Below are positions 51,824-64,000 of a DNA stretch of 64,000 nucleotides, in pieces. Position 1 is the first letter of the stretch. Every line of letters starts with the position of its first letter. The notes under the pieces were generated by a model, which saw nothing but the letters and a program-made list of their open reading frames with translations, did not search any database and had not been told where the DNA came from. The DNA lies in contig CM023451.1 in the NCBI GenBank assembly GCA_013339765.2, positions 152,233,123 through 152,297,122 on the forward strand, given 5' to 3'. This DNA comes from Haemaphysalis longicornis (taxonomy: Eukaryota > Arthropoda > Arachnida > Ixodida > Ixodidae). The position numbers were made by a program, and so were the translations under genes.

Positions 51824-53672
51824 CCGCATACGTTTCAAAAGAAGGCGCGCTGCATCAGCCGCTTTTCCGCCGTTCCGGCAAATCTTTAAGAGCGCATGCG
51901 CCCAGCTACGAAGCACGATTGGAGCTTTCCTACTCTCCGTTCCGCCGATGGGGCTCCTACACCTTCACAAGCGACAAACACGAAAATAACAGCCTCAACA
52001 GCCACGTTTTGAACCCAACAATAGCTTTATATTACTTTCCCCTACTACGTTTCGTTTCGGCGAAAGAATGCCTACCTGCTCACAAGCAAACGACAAACGC
52101 AAAAACACGAGCCTCGAGAGCTACGTTTCGAGCCTAGAAATGGCTTTCGCCACTGAACATTACAAGCAGACAAGCCAACTTTCAGGTACAAAGCTGGACC
52201 TTTTTTGTTGATGCTGCAAGCCTACTTTGGTAGAAAGCAAACTCCCACCAATGTCACACCACACAACATTTGCTCTAAGCCGAACGAGGTCGCAAACTGC
52301 ACTCTCGTCCTTTTAAGTCTTCTAACCGAAGAGCATACAGTCGAGGGGACACGTTATACAACCAGAACGATTTCTGAAACAGAAATTTCTTCAATTTGCG
52401 AGAAAGCCGCGTAAAAAGTACTCCTCATTCTCGTCAATCTTCAATTTTTGTGAACCTTTATTACGAAACAGCAGTAGTACCCCACACTTGATTTTATTTC
52501 TTTTCTGTTTGAACCGGTGTCATTTCCGAGAGCGCGCGAGTCCCATCGAGAAGGCTCAAAGACTCCCCACTGCGCCCGCACATGGGAACGCCAGTAGGAG
52601 TACCGAACGACCCACAATATTTTCTTCTTCTACTTCGCCTCCTTTCAAGCATAAAGTAAACAGACAAGACTAAAAGAGCGGGAGAAAGACCCGAGAGCTC
52701 TCGAAAGCTCTCCAATCGCTTTGTGAAGCAATGTCAAGACGGAATGTACCAGGGAGAAGCAGGGAATAAGGGCCGCAATTTCCGCCAGGAGTTGGTACAC
52801 AGAAAGCGAGACGCAAGAAAATTGGGAGCCTCCAGCGGAGGAGGTAAAAAAAGAGGGGCAACAAAATTGCCCACGTTTGCAGGGTCGTTGTTGTGACACG
52901 GCGGGAAAAAGAATTGACCCCGGCGGTCGATTTTTCTCTCGCACTGGCCATATCAGCCAGGCAGCGCTACAGCGAGCTATAGCGGCCACGCGATCAAATG
53001 CGAAAAAAAAAAAGGATAACGCACAAAAAAAGGAAACCGAAACAGGGAGGAAAAAGCTAGCCCGACGGCCCATTCCATGGTCCCAGCGATTCCTCCTTTC
53101 TTTCCCCTTTTTTCGTGGTATCCCATTTTTTCCTTGCTCTTAGTTTTACGACCCATCCCTGAAAACGATGCTGGTTCTGTCTACAGCAGAACAGGCATGC
53201 ACAAACGGCACACGACACAAAAAAAATCGCAATCGAGGAGGATCACAAGCTCATCGCAAGATGCGGTACAGTGCGCAGCTGGGTTGGGCTTCAACGCAGT
53301 CCTCGGTGCGAACCTCTAGTAGAAAAAGGACGGTAGAAAAGTTGGCAAGCAGTTACGTCCCTCATGAGCAATATTCGCAACGCCAGAAGCATTACACTGG
53401 TGTTGGGTAAAGGAGGATTGACGTCCCCCGGTACGGGAAGCGGTTTGTGTTAGTGGAAAATGTAATGGGGGCGGGATTCGGCTCGCCCTGGCAACATTGC
53501 CAAAGTAAAAGACCAACGTTGAAAGCTATGAACAAACACAAGACGGAATAGAGCGCTGCCTCGGGAGCGAACGTTTATTCACAAGTCTGACAACACATGC
53601 ACGGAGAAAGAGAAGGACTGTAATTTTGCGACATTACGTAAGAGCGCGAACGAAGAGCAAAAAAGAAAAAAA
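51824..53672. other. No recognised gene or element
   Basis: A direct repeat with gacaaacRcgaaaa and tacgtttcgagcc-like words around 51965-52135; otherwise unremarkable. Confidence 0.4.
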
Positions 53673-54083
53673 AGTTGTGGTTGATTCCTCTGTCAGAGGA
53701 ATCGGTGAACACGAAAGCGACATTTGCAGCGAAATCTGCAGCTGAGCATGATTTGCGGGTCAGCGGCTGGCGAGCGACGTCCCGCCGGCGGGTCGCTTCG
53801 GCAAAGCTGTACTGGCGTCATTTCCGTGACGGATTATACGCCAGTGAAATCTTGGTGTATCCCGGCATAAAGCACTTTCGTGTTAAAATATAAAACACGA
53901 GAACGAACAACCATAAGTATAACGTACTTTTTAGTACTAAAGGTTGCTTCCCCGCAAGAAGACCCTATGTACAGGGGTGCACCCTTTACAGGCCGCTTGC
54001 TTCGTTTAACTGTCGTCACTTCCGTGACGGATATGACGTCACTCAAATGTGTGATCCCAAAATAAAACACTTTGTGTTAAAAA
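53673..54083 (-). repeat. 440-bp hairpin-rich repeat, copy 5 (inverted)
   Basis: On this strand it begins tgtggttgattcctctgtca, making a near-perfect terminal hairpin (gattcctctg/agaggaatc). It ends aaataaaacactttgtgtta followed by aaa. It carries the same two internal opening motifs and CRE-like sites. Confidence 0.9.
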
Positions 54084-56182
54084 GAACGCAGCATATCCTT
54101 TTAGCAGGAAGTTGTTACCGCGCCATCGGCTCCCTTTTTTTTTTCGACGATGAGTTACCGATCTTAGCCTAGCGCGACGTGTCGTTGAAACGTATTGCGT
54201 ATTGCGAAAGCGTATTGCGAAAGCAGTCTTTGCGCAGATAAGAACGACTCGTGATTGGTCACTTGTTTCTTTCTGTTCAGACGTCAGACCAGGCACTGGC
54301 AAGCCACGAACTTTGCCAACATTACTCGACGCACTACGCCGAAATGGTTGCGCAGTGACCGCTCTGCGCCCGCAAATGAGCTGCCACTCAATTTAGGCGG
54401 GCAGAGGAAACTCCGCCAGCACATCCGACCAACGCACGTAGCCTGCCGGTCTTCAACGCCAGCTTGACGTGCGCGAGGGCACCGTAGGGCGACGAGTAGG
54501 TTCCTAGCTAGTTGGCGGTAACTTTTCTTTCCCGTGACTTCATTGAGCGCAACCAGAGACAGCAACGTGAAAGAAGACGAGGAGGCGTGATTGGTGTTCG
54601 CCGACGATGGTTGGCAGAGTGTTCCCTAAATGGTCGCCATGCCACGCGCGGCGTCATCGTCGGAGAGCCGTTATAAGCAGAAAGCTACGGGGGGGGGGGG
54701 GGGGGGGGGCAAGCCGGCCGCAAAGAGGGATGGACCATCATACCAGCGCGGGAAAAGACGGCCTGCCGACCTAATGGGCACCGAAAAGCACGTGGCAAAA
54801 GCCGCGGAAAACAAGCCTACGTGCCGGGAAAGAAAGACTGCCAGGCACGTCGCGTAATGAGGGTCCGGCAGCCGCATTCCCAAACTCGCGCGCGCTGGGA
54901 AGTAAAAAAATAAGCGGTTGATGAAGGTTGTCAAAAAAAAAGAAGAAGAAGAAGAAGAAGCAAGGGCACACAGATGAGGGTAACTGGCGGCGGGTTCTCG
55001 TTCCAGTCGTGTTTCACTGTCTGCAGGAGAGAAGAAGAAGCGCGCGCAGTTCCTATGCCGACGGCACGACCACAGGGGAGCATGTTGTGCGCGGGAGAGG
55101 AAATGAACGCGGGGAAAGAGAAAAGAAAAAGCAATTAGGGAAGGGCGCCTAGCCATAATGGAAAAGGAAAATCCGCGCGAATACGCCCCCTTCGTCTTCC
55201 CTTCTCGTCCTCCCCCCCCCCCCCCCCCCCCCCCCCATCCCCCCACAATTTGCCTTTCCTGTTTCCGTTCGCTCTTTTGTGGGCAGTTTCCGATTTCGGC
55301 CATTACCATCTGTTCTCCCTCACCCTTCTAAATTTTGTGGGCGTCGTTCTGTGATAGCTGGACCTCTGACATCACGGCGCACGGAAGTGCGACCGAGCAA
55401 ATAAAATGCAACTTTCCTCCTCATCCGTCCTCCTCCTCCTCCTTTCTTTCTCTTCTCTCGGCTGCACGGCTCAAGCCTGCCATCACGCAGAAATAATTAG
55501 GCATAAAAAGCGACACCGCGGGCATTATGGGGCAAGACACTATACTATTGTCAAGCTTGCCCGTATAGACCTTCTTAGTTTATTCTTCGTCCTGGGAGCT
55601 GCCATTTTATCCGTGGGCTATGCTAGCGCCTCTATGATTGGAGCAGTCGAGAGGAAAATGCAACTGTGGATGCGGAACACACCAGATCATGTCCTGATCT
55701 TATTACAAATTAAGGGATGAAAAGGTTTATTAAAGAAAAAAAAAGTAGTAGATACGTGCTCCTAACGTCACCTAGTAGTTTTCTGCACCAGGAAAGAGCG
55801 TTAAAAGAGCTCACATTTCATGCGCACCGTCAGAGTTATCTGATTAACCAACCACGCATTCCGGCAGGCAAAGGAAAGCTCCTTCCCGCATCCTCTGGCG
55901 CATGCGCATTTCGCGCTGATTGGATCTGCTGCAGTTCAGGGAGCGGTGTTTTTCCACTGTGTATATTGTACGGCAAGCTAAGAGTAACGTAATGACAGAG
56001 GCTAGTTTGCCACGTGCATAGCGCCATGTTTTCATACGTCACTTTTAAACTAGCCACCTTAGGCCAGCTCTAACTACCTAGTGAATCGCTGGCGACGCTG
56101 TTTTGGAGTGTTTTGGAGTGTTCTTGTACCCTTTTGGGTTGTTTCCGCACAGATTTTCGCTTGATGGCGGTGTGTGCACGGA
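54084..56182. other. No recognised gene; homopolymer tracts
   Basis: A run of about 20 G at 54690-54709 and about 25 C at 55212-55236 bracket a region with (GAA)n at 54942-54960. The open frame 55406-55720 begins with a Leu/Ser-rich, signal-like stretch. Its start sits on aataaaatg followed by cctcctcc, which looks more like a LINE tail than a gene. Confidence 0.4.
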
Positions 56183-56430
56183 TGGACGCCGACGGACATT
56201 GGCAGGTCCTAATGTACTCCGCACCGTTACAGGCGAGGCAGTAAGCCATTTGACTCTCGGGTACTAACTCACGGTCGTAGTTCAATGGGTAAGACGACTG
56301 ACACTAACTCTGTCTGGTCTACCAGCCAGAGGCTCGAATCCTGCCTGTGCCTGTGTGATTTTTTGCGATTGTAAATGCTATGCGCACTGGACGCGGACGG
56401 ACATTGTGAGGTCCTAAGGTGCTCAGCACC
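56183..56430 (+). mobile_element. tRNA-like SINE candidate, one full copy and one 3' fragment
   Basis: An A-box-like tagttcaatggg (56278-56289) and B-box-like ggctcgaatcc (56331-56341) lie at pol III spacing. The 3' part ggacgcggacggacattg...aggtcctaa (about 56389-56417) also occurs upstream at 56183-56212, suggesting two copies of one family. No duplication or tail is clear. Confidence 0.5.
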
Positions 56431-59400
56431 TAAAAAAGACGATGAACAGAGTGCGGACAAAGCGACGCAGGCACGACGTATCAGTAAAGAAGCTTCGGAT
56501 AAGTATCGCAATGACAAGACTTTCAAATTCAAAGCCCGTATTCAGACTTCAGTGTCCTAGATATTTTTGAGCCGCCAAGTAAGAAGAGCACTGTTTATTC
56601 GGACTGCGCCAAAACATATTACAACAAAGCGTAGTTGAACCCCTGGCAACGAGAGTATACGGGTCACAGTTAAGCCGGCTTCGGGTAGCATGTACTTACA
56701 ACACCGCGCAACGAGAACCCGCAGCCGGGCAAATAGGGCCAACCGCACAGCCTCTCCTTATCTCGGCGCCTTCGACAAAAAGCGCAGTCCGAACCATGTC
56801 TCAGGTTTTCTCCTTTCTTTTTCTCGGAGCCCGCAGCGGCGGACCGAAGGAGGAGAAAGAGCCTCTGTGACAGGCCTGGCAGAAAATAGGGGCCGCCGGC
56901 GGAACCAACACAAAGGGAACTGCGGGCGCGTGTAATGAGACTGGGGACCCACCGGTTCCAACCACAGGGACCCGAGGAATAGAAATGCTACACGCCGGGA
57001 TGGAGCACCGGTGCTTCATTGTTTTACGTCTCACACGTCGACATCGCTGGCTGTGCTCGCGCGCCGCGTTTGTTTCTTTTCTAAAAGGAGACGGCGACCC
57101 GAAGTTCAAAATTTTATTAATTCGTTCGCTGCAGCTGACAGAAATGTCGCAGAATCATATAGCTTGTATTCACTGGGGAGGCGCGCATGCAGGCAACCAT
57201 GTGAGTGCGCCGTCACTGGTTACGTCGGGCTCCGTGGGATGGCGGTACTTGTTCGTGCTAAGCACATGACTGTGTTTGACGTTACAAACTGTACCCCACC
57301 GAGCACATAGTAATGTCTCGAGTCCAATGTGAGTGCGATTAATAACATCTCTTTTGACACCACCATTGAGAATCGAGTTGAAACGGAGCAGACGACGCAC
57401 GCCGGTGTTTTTTTTTCTCTCTTCGGCGTGCGGGTGCAGTGGCACAAGCCGCGCCATGTCCGTAGTGCATCGGCCATCTTTGTGGCCGTTCCCAGTATTG
57501 CCAAGCGAAGAAATTGACAGCTAAACTTTTCAATAAATACCACCTATAGGCTGGAATTCCGTTGTAGAACGGCTCAAGTAGGAAAACAATCCAAGTGCGA
57601 AGGTTACCGCGGTAACACCCGTTGTGCCGATATAACCCACCATTCTCTGCAGCGTTTTCTTCAAAAGAAAGAAAATCGAGGCAGAGCGGTGCTGCTTAGC
57701 GTTGGTTTACATCTTTGTGTGTGTGTGTGTGTGTTTTTTTGCGCAACATTTCTTTCTAGAAAAGAATCTTTATTCAGTCCTGAAGATTTGCAGCGTCCCC
57801 TCAGGACACTGATACAGTGGAAAGAAGACGATGAGGGCTTTGCGGCTTCGTGTTGCTTAGTGTCATAGATAAGATTCAGAGTACCGTCACTGCGGCACGC
57901 AAGTAAGCAACGGCGGCCATTTTGGTGTTCATCAGTGTTGCAAGATGTCCGCTTCTACGGCCTCGCCGCTAACGTCGACCGGGTCGTTCGTTACAACACT
58001 GCCGAAGACGCAGCAACACGACATCTTTGGACGCACTTCGGCCGCTGGAATGCTAGGAAGCGCGTTATCTGTGATTCTAGTTCGGAACAGGGAGGGCAAG
58101 CAGGGAGGAGGGACGGAGAATACTACAGTTGACCGACAGAAAACGCATAAACAACAAAATGGCGGTGCCCATGAACCTTCGCAGTGTAAAGAAATGTCAC
58201 GTGATGCGAACTGACCAATGATCACGGCGGCGGCACGGAACAACAAGAGAAAAAAGTGCCGATACTCTGCACCCTTATATAGTGACACTAGTTTTGCTTC
58301 TTTCTGCGTTCATTCGATCAATACAGGTGGCTTGGCGACAAGTCAGTCAGGAAAGCTCAGGAATGCGCGCCATTCGTAAACAGCCGCCGCTGTGAACGCT
58401 ATAGCGAACACAAAACGCGGTATAAACTTGCACGAATATGTACAAGGTCTCCTTCGTCTATCCGCTTCTGTTATGCATACACACAAAAGTAAGCATGTAT
58501 GCCGAGCCTGCCCACACGCATGCATGTTGAAAAAGAGCAAGCAGCGCCTTTGTTAGACGATGCGTGAGGATTTTTCCTAAGGGGTTAAGAACGTACGAAA
58601 AGAAGCAGAAAACAAGCGCTACAAAAAAAGAAAAAAAAAACAGAAGGGCGCAAATTGCGAGCTCCAAGTTTGAGCTTGATTTTCCGCTTGGCAAATACGC
58701 CCGGGGTAGGGACCGGGAGGTCCCGGTACACGCCTCCGCAACTCTTTTGACGGTTGTACATACTTGGACATGGCACTTGCATGTATGCTCATGAAAGCCT
58801 GCCATCACTAAGGCTGGAAGTTCTTTCCTGAAGCTGCCCTCCCCTTCCTCCCACTATCTCTCTCCTCTCTCTCCGGCGTGAATGTTTATGACAAGCACCC
58901 AAGTATGCGACAACGTAACAACAACACGAAAGCTACGTGGATCGAAATTGCTTCGTGGGAAGCTGTTTACGCCGTAAAGAAGCGTAAAGCAGTAGCGGCC
59001 TTAGCACACGGTGCGCACTCGCGGAATACAAGAACACGAAAGCAATGAGCAAGATAGCGCCCAGGAACGGCGCTTTTAATCCGGAACGCATGCAAAGCAC
59101 GGCCTTGGGGGCGGCAGGAAATATTGCCCGTAACAACGTTACGAATAAATGGCTCGCTGTTCAGAGCAGAAGCAGCAACTCACGCGCACACAAGAGACAA
59201 AAGAAGACTGGGGAGCACCCGCGGCGCCTTCATAACGAACGCCGCCCCGGGGCAGCGGCGAGCGTCCGCGCAGCATCAAGAAGGAACATCGGTTCCGTAG
59301 AAACCACGGCGACAGATCCGCGAAATGTGCTCAACGAACATAAAACGGGCGCACAGGAAGAGACAGAGTAAGAAAAAAAAAAGAGCTGTGGGGTTAAGGC

Positions 59401-61807
59401 GAAATGAGAAGGAAAATAAATACCGAGGTGCTGGAAGCCTCAGGGGCTCACATTTGCATTTCAGATAAGGCCCAACGACGACGACGTGGAGACGGAGCAC
59501 CCTTTAGTGCAGTACGGCAGGAAGAAAGAGAAGGAGGGAAGGAGAAGGAGCGGGAGAGGACGATGTTTACGCAAGAAAGTAAAGACCCCAAAGGGTGAAG
59601 GAAGGGTTTGCTCCCGTTTGAGAGAGGAATGAGCGGGCGTAAGGGGAGGGCACGTGCCGTGAGAAAACAAACCCACTGAGGGACGGGGGGAGCTTCCTTA
59701 CGTTTGACTACGTAAACAGCCTGGCCTACTCGGTGCACGGCTGTGGAAGGGGGAAAAAAAAAAAAAGAGAAACTAAAAAGAAAGAAAGAAAGCGGGAGGC
59801 AGGCCGACGGCCCTACCGAAAACTGCGCCAAAGAGAAAGCTCCTTAGTTTTCCCGAGCCCTTTTCCAGTGCCTTTCCAGAGGCGCTCTTCTCCATCCAAT
59901 GCTCCCAGCTTTAGTTCGCTCGCAAGCGCCGCCGAATCAGGCACGCGCGCTCGCATGAATGGGCGGTAGCGAAGCGCGGCGGAAAAGGATAGCGGATGGA
60001 GAGGGAGCGGAGAGGTCGACTGGAAGACTTGGCGTGTATATATACCGCCGACGATTTATGTCGCGACGCGCCGTTCGTCGAAACGTGAAAGCTACACCGA
60101 CCGACCGATCGACCGCCGACTGCGGGTTATGCTAGCGCGCGCACTGAGCTCGCGATGATGGCGCCGCTGAATGGCATCATAGAAAATAAACGGCGGATCG
60201 CATGGAAATGTAAAAGAAAGAGAGCAGGAGAGTCAGTCGCTGTTTCCTTGCTGCACCGAAACGAGAATACCATGTAGCCTCGTGGCCTCTGGGCTGGCAC
60301 TTTATTTGTTGTTTTCTCAGCCACCATAAATAATATTTAAAAGAAACCCGTATAAAAGAAAATATAGACGGCTAAGGGCGTGTTTCCACGAGGAGAACCG
60401 TCGACAAACGGTCATTTTATTCACAAGCCTGGCACGCTTATGCAGAATGAATACGCTGACCAGTACTAAGGCAATTTTTCATCCATCCCGCGGTTGGAAT
60501 CATCATTCGAGCTCTATACGCGCCGGGAATCGCCTCGTTCGTTCTACAACTAGTGGAAACGCAAGTCACCGGGCAGACGATGGAACGTACATAAAATTAT
60601 CGCCAACTATTTAGTCGTGTCAGTAATGATCGCGGCGTGGCATCGGACCAAAGGCGCACGCACGGAGCACAATCGGCAGTGGCACCATGCACTACCCCAG
60701 CGGTCCTCTCCCCGGAGCTATTCAACCCCCCACCCTCCCCCATTATTTTTTTCTTTTTGTTAAACCTTGGTGGAAATTCGAAAAGGTGGCTTCACTACAT
60801 TACTTCTGCGTTCAATTTCTCCGCGCAGCCCACGTTTTAAAGTTGGCTTCTTCCACGACACGCCAGCTATGCGGGAAAGCAAGACACACAAAAGGCCGGG
60901 TGACTTCAGCTGCAAGAACAAATTGTTTAACAATATGACACGCACACTGGCGTATGGAAGGGGGACCCCCCTGCGAGATTTTTGTGTTTGCGAGGGGAGG
61001 AGGATGTTACAACAACGGCACCAACTCGTCTTATTGCCCAATTAGGACAACTGAAAGTATTGTTTGTTCGCAAGCGACAACCCAACAAAATCGCGCAAAC
61101 TGGACGTCTGCTCTCAACACGGTCAGCCATTTAGCGATGCCGTTAAAATAAAAAAAAGTATTATACAATACCGCACCCCCAATAAATACAGTACCTTTTT
61201 ATTAATATTTAGTCATTTTTTTGGCGTTGCATTTCTTTTTACTTTCCCCCCTGGTTCTGGCCCCGTCCGAAACAAAATTCTGCGTACGTCACTCGACCCG
61301 GATAAGCATACAAGTCAGGCATAAAAGGCGGGCATAGAATAAGTATGTTGGCGAATTTAGCTGCCAGTGCAAATTGTTTGTTATCATGACACGGCCAACA
61401 TAGTTAATCGTGGGGTCCCTTTGCACTTTTGCGAGCCTGAAAGGAGACCTCGGAACACTCGTGGTTGAGTACCACTGGTACACGATTCCGTGCTGCCTCG
61501 AGGGAGTTCCCCAAACTCGAGCACGGCAGGCGAACTTTATTTATAAGCGACGCGTGAAGCTTCCGCCAGTAGAAATACGCGCAAAATATTGCAAAAAAGA
61601 ATTAACTCCCCATTACACTTTGTCAAGGTGAGTGACCAGCAAAGCTTTTTTTTTTTTTTTTTTTAGCGCACGACACAAAGGTGACACAGAATTTAGGTGA
61701 AAGGTGCGAAAAAATTTCATTTCTCTTAATCGTTGACGGCGAACAAACGTCTTTGGCGGTGACCGCGTTCTCATACCACAAGCACTGGGACGTTCGTTTT
61801 CCAACAT
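56431..61807. other. No recognised gene; possible TATA-like site and microsatellites
   Basis: Contains (TG)n at 57716-57734, and purine-rich and GC-rich DNA at 59400-60130. There is a tgtatatatacc stretch at about 60034-60045 between GC-rich flanks that could be a core promoter but has no downstream ORF I can support. A T tract lies at 61647-61664. Confidence 0.4.
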
Positions 61808-61809
61808 TA

Positions 61810-62043
61810 AAGAGTTTTAGCAGTCCGTCCGTTCCATCATGTACGTTGTTACCGGGTTGAGCGGTACCCGTCTGCGCCTGCGCACGCGGAAGGGCGAGGA
61901 GAAGGGCGAGGAGGCGCGTACATGGCGAGGGCAGGCCCGCGGAACTAATCCCCCAACCGCGACGAATGCACAAGTGCCCAGACGGGTCCCGGTCAACCCG
62001 GTAACTCCGTACACGACGGAACGGACGGACTGCAAAAACTCTC
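61810..62043. mobile_element. TA-flanked MITE with GAGAGTTTTAG-type ends (copy 4)
   Basis: TA (61808-61809) then aagagttttagcagtccgtc; the right end ggacggactgcaaaaactct c is followed by TA (62044-62045). The arms pair for about 70 bp (gttaccgggttga on both sides), so most of the 234-bp element is a hairpin. Confidence 0.85.
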
Positions 62044-62045
62044 TA

Positions 62046-64000
62046 ATATCATACTACGTCATACGTTCACAATGACACATGGCTCCGACGCGAGTGGCGA
62101 ACTTTTGCTGCTGGCCCTGTCACTCTCTCTGGGCTCCTCCACCCTCACTTTCCATGGGAGAGTTCCCGCTCCTACTATAGCTCCAGTATGCGCTCGCTTC
62201 GGCGATAAGCTTGTTCTTTGGAAGCTGGCTTTCCCACCCGGCGTTTCTCTGCGCCCGCGCGGACGCCATAAAACCCCGGATCCTAGCCGCAGAAGCTTTG
62301 CCTAAACCAAACAACAGAATAAGGACGGAGTCTTGAGAGCGTTACAACGACCCACAGCAAAAAAAGGAAAGGCAAGAAAGAACGCGCCAAAAATCGCAAG
62401 ACAATCGGGCGGCGGCGGCGGCGGCGGCCGATATCAGCGCTGGCCAGACAGCGCAGCAGCGGTCGTGTAAACACCGCACAAGTGATCCCCATCTGGAACC
62501 AAATTGGCAGCCGAGCGAAAGCGGGTGCGCTCCGCGCGTGGACGATCGCCGGTGCAAGGAGAAAGCTCCCAAGGAACCCGAGACAAAATTAATTCCCAAG
62601 GACGGGCGCAATAAAGGAGCGCTCCTACGTACGCGGCCGCAGGAGCGTTTCGCGAAGAAGCGCTGTCGGCTCGCAAGAATCGAGAAAGCGCAGGAGGAGA
62701 CTGGGTCCTCCGCGCGAGCTTCGCTGGGGACTGCACAAGCTAATTAACTTGTTCCTTAATGAGCACTTTAGAGGCAGGAGCCCGAAATATTATGCAAATT
62801 TCTCCCCCCCCCCTCTTTTCTTTTTTCACTTCCACCATAGAGGGATTCCTTCCTTTTGCCGGGCTTCATCCACTCAATTTTCGTCGGCGAAGCGACGATC
62901 ATGCTGTACACGTCATCACCTAGTGGGGAGACGCTTTTGCGTTATGATTTTACCCCACCGATCGATGCAGTCATTGAAAAGAAGCGTGGCGCTCGAACCC
63001 CCTCTCATATGCGAAGTTTATACGAATCCAGGTTGGAAAGCAGCTCGCGTTATTGATATGCTCGCTTCCTACTCCGAAGCGAGCTCATGCTATTCGGTAA
63101 GCCACAATTGACGAATAGAAACAACGTATGTACCTGCCAACTTATCTTGTACGACAATTAGGATGGCAAAGCGGCAGGCTAATCCGTTTTTTTTTTTTTG
63201 GCTCGACTAAAAGTACAAGCGGTTGTTTTACGCCTTTAATACGACACGACAAAGACAACCGTAAAATGGAACGGGAAGGGTGTCACAAGCACTGCAAATA
63301 TAACGCTGACCTTCAGGTGAAAACACACAGCGATTAGATCATCGTGCTGGTGTTGGCAGCTTCGAGGATAAATGCCAACACGCCTAGCAACATACCATTC
63401 AAGGCTAGCACCACCTGATGGTCAAACGGTTAGCGGACCCTTGCCGCACCACCGTGAAGGTGCAACAAATGGCGCCTTTGGGAGTGCGGTGCAATTTTTC
63501 CGGAGCTACTAATTCGCAAGTGCCTTCCGACAGCGCAACGTAACACGGATCGGTTCGGCGTTCATACCATACGATTCCCTCACGCATCCGATATCCACTC
63601 CCGTGGGAAGGAACTAGCGATATATACCGATTTGCACAGCATATACCGCGTCGAGTCAGACAATGTCTCATAGTACGCCGCGAAACGCAAGGATTAGCAG
63701 CGACGGGCCTGAGTACATGATCCTATTGCCAAAATTTTTATTGTGCTCCCCACCCCACAATATTGAATATGAAGTTTGTGTACACCACTCAAACAAAAGC
63801 TACAGCTACCGCCAGGCGTGTAACTCGAACACGGCTTTTAATTGAACGTGTACTTAAAACCACATCACTCACCTTCGAACCAATGAAAGTGAAGAACAGT
63901 GCTGTGCAAGTGGGAAGCAGTAGGTTCATGAAAACAATTTAATGCTCGAAAAAGCCCGTGATTGCTGTTTGCTTTTTGTCGTCGAAGGCGACGGCCAACA
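62046..64000. other. No recognised gene at the right edge
   Basis: A ggc repeat (gcggcggcggcggcggcgg) at about 62411-62429, GC-rich to 62750 and then mixed DNA. No exon of the GALNT gene was recognised. Confidence 0.4.

Noticed and set aside
54671..55309. 212-codon open frame, minus strand
   Set aside because: It runs through homopolymer C/G and GAA tracts, giving poly-Gly, poly-Ser and poly-Pro; an artefact of simple sequence.
55406..55720. Small secreted-protein candidate with a signal-like N-terminus
   Set aside because: The Leu/Ser stretch is encoded by a cctcctcc tract after aataaa, more like a retroelement tail; the rest has no Cys pattern or homology I recognise.
63408..63500. tRNA-like A box (tggtcaaacggttag)
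   Set aside because: No B box or cloverleaf could be completed downstream.

Overview
This is eukaryotic, repeat-dominated DNA, most likely from a hard tick (Ixodidae). The grounds are an intact tRNA-derived SINE resembling the tick family Ruka (34753-34987, with a 13-bp target-site duplication), several I-clade LINE 3' ends of a type I know from ticks, a Penelope-like element, and arthropod-like coding exons with GT/AG introns. The species cannot be named from the sequence.

Only one cellular gene is recognisable. Four exons of a polypeptide N-acetylgalactosaminyltransferase (GALNT/pgant family, closest in motif pattern to GALNT10) lie on the minus strand. In transcript order they are 28528-28362, 13892-13525, 12319-12070 and 2604-2404. 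They join in phase at consensus splice sites and encode most of the GT-A catalytic domain, with its DSH, WGGEQ and VGH motifs. The N-terminal membrane anchor and stem exons (expected right of 28528) and the C-terminal ricin-type lectin exons (expected left of 2404) were not found here. The second exon carries one extra base near 13562-13563 that breaks the frame, so the locus is either a mis-assembled gene, a null allele or a recent pseudogene.

Everything else is introns, flanking DNA and mobile elements. Introns: 2605-12069 holds a fold-back element (4687-5460), a decayed SINE (5555-5765), a Penelope-derived element with 197-bp inverted ends around a GIY-YIG ORF (8371-9299) and a hAT-like element with a perfect 8-bp duplication (9581-10437). 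The 13893-28361 intron holds LINE fragments, TA-flanked and TTAA-flanked inverted-repeat elements, and diverged tandem repeats. The right half (28.5-64 kb) has a rearranged ~1.45-kb duplication ending in a LINE 3' end plus a CT tract, the Ruka-like SINE, another LINE with a GA/CT tail (43.6-44.4 kb), further copies of two repeat families, and long stretches where I recognise no gene.

One unclassified ~440-bp hairpin-rich repeat occurs five times across the window (2.65, 14.0, 17.06, 42.26 and 53.67 kb). No complete protein-coding gene, canonical tRNA, rRNA or CRISPR array was found.
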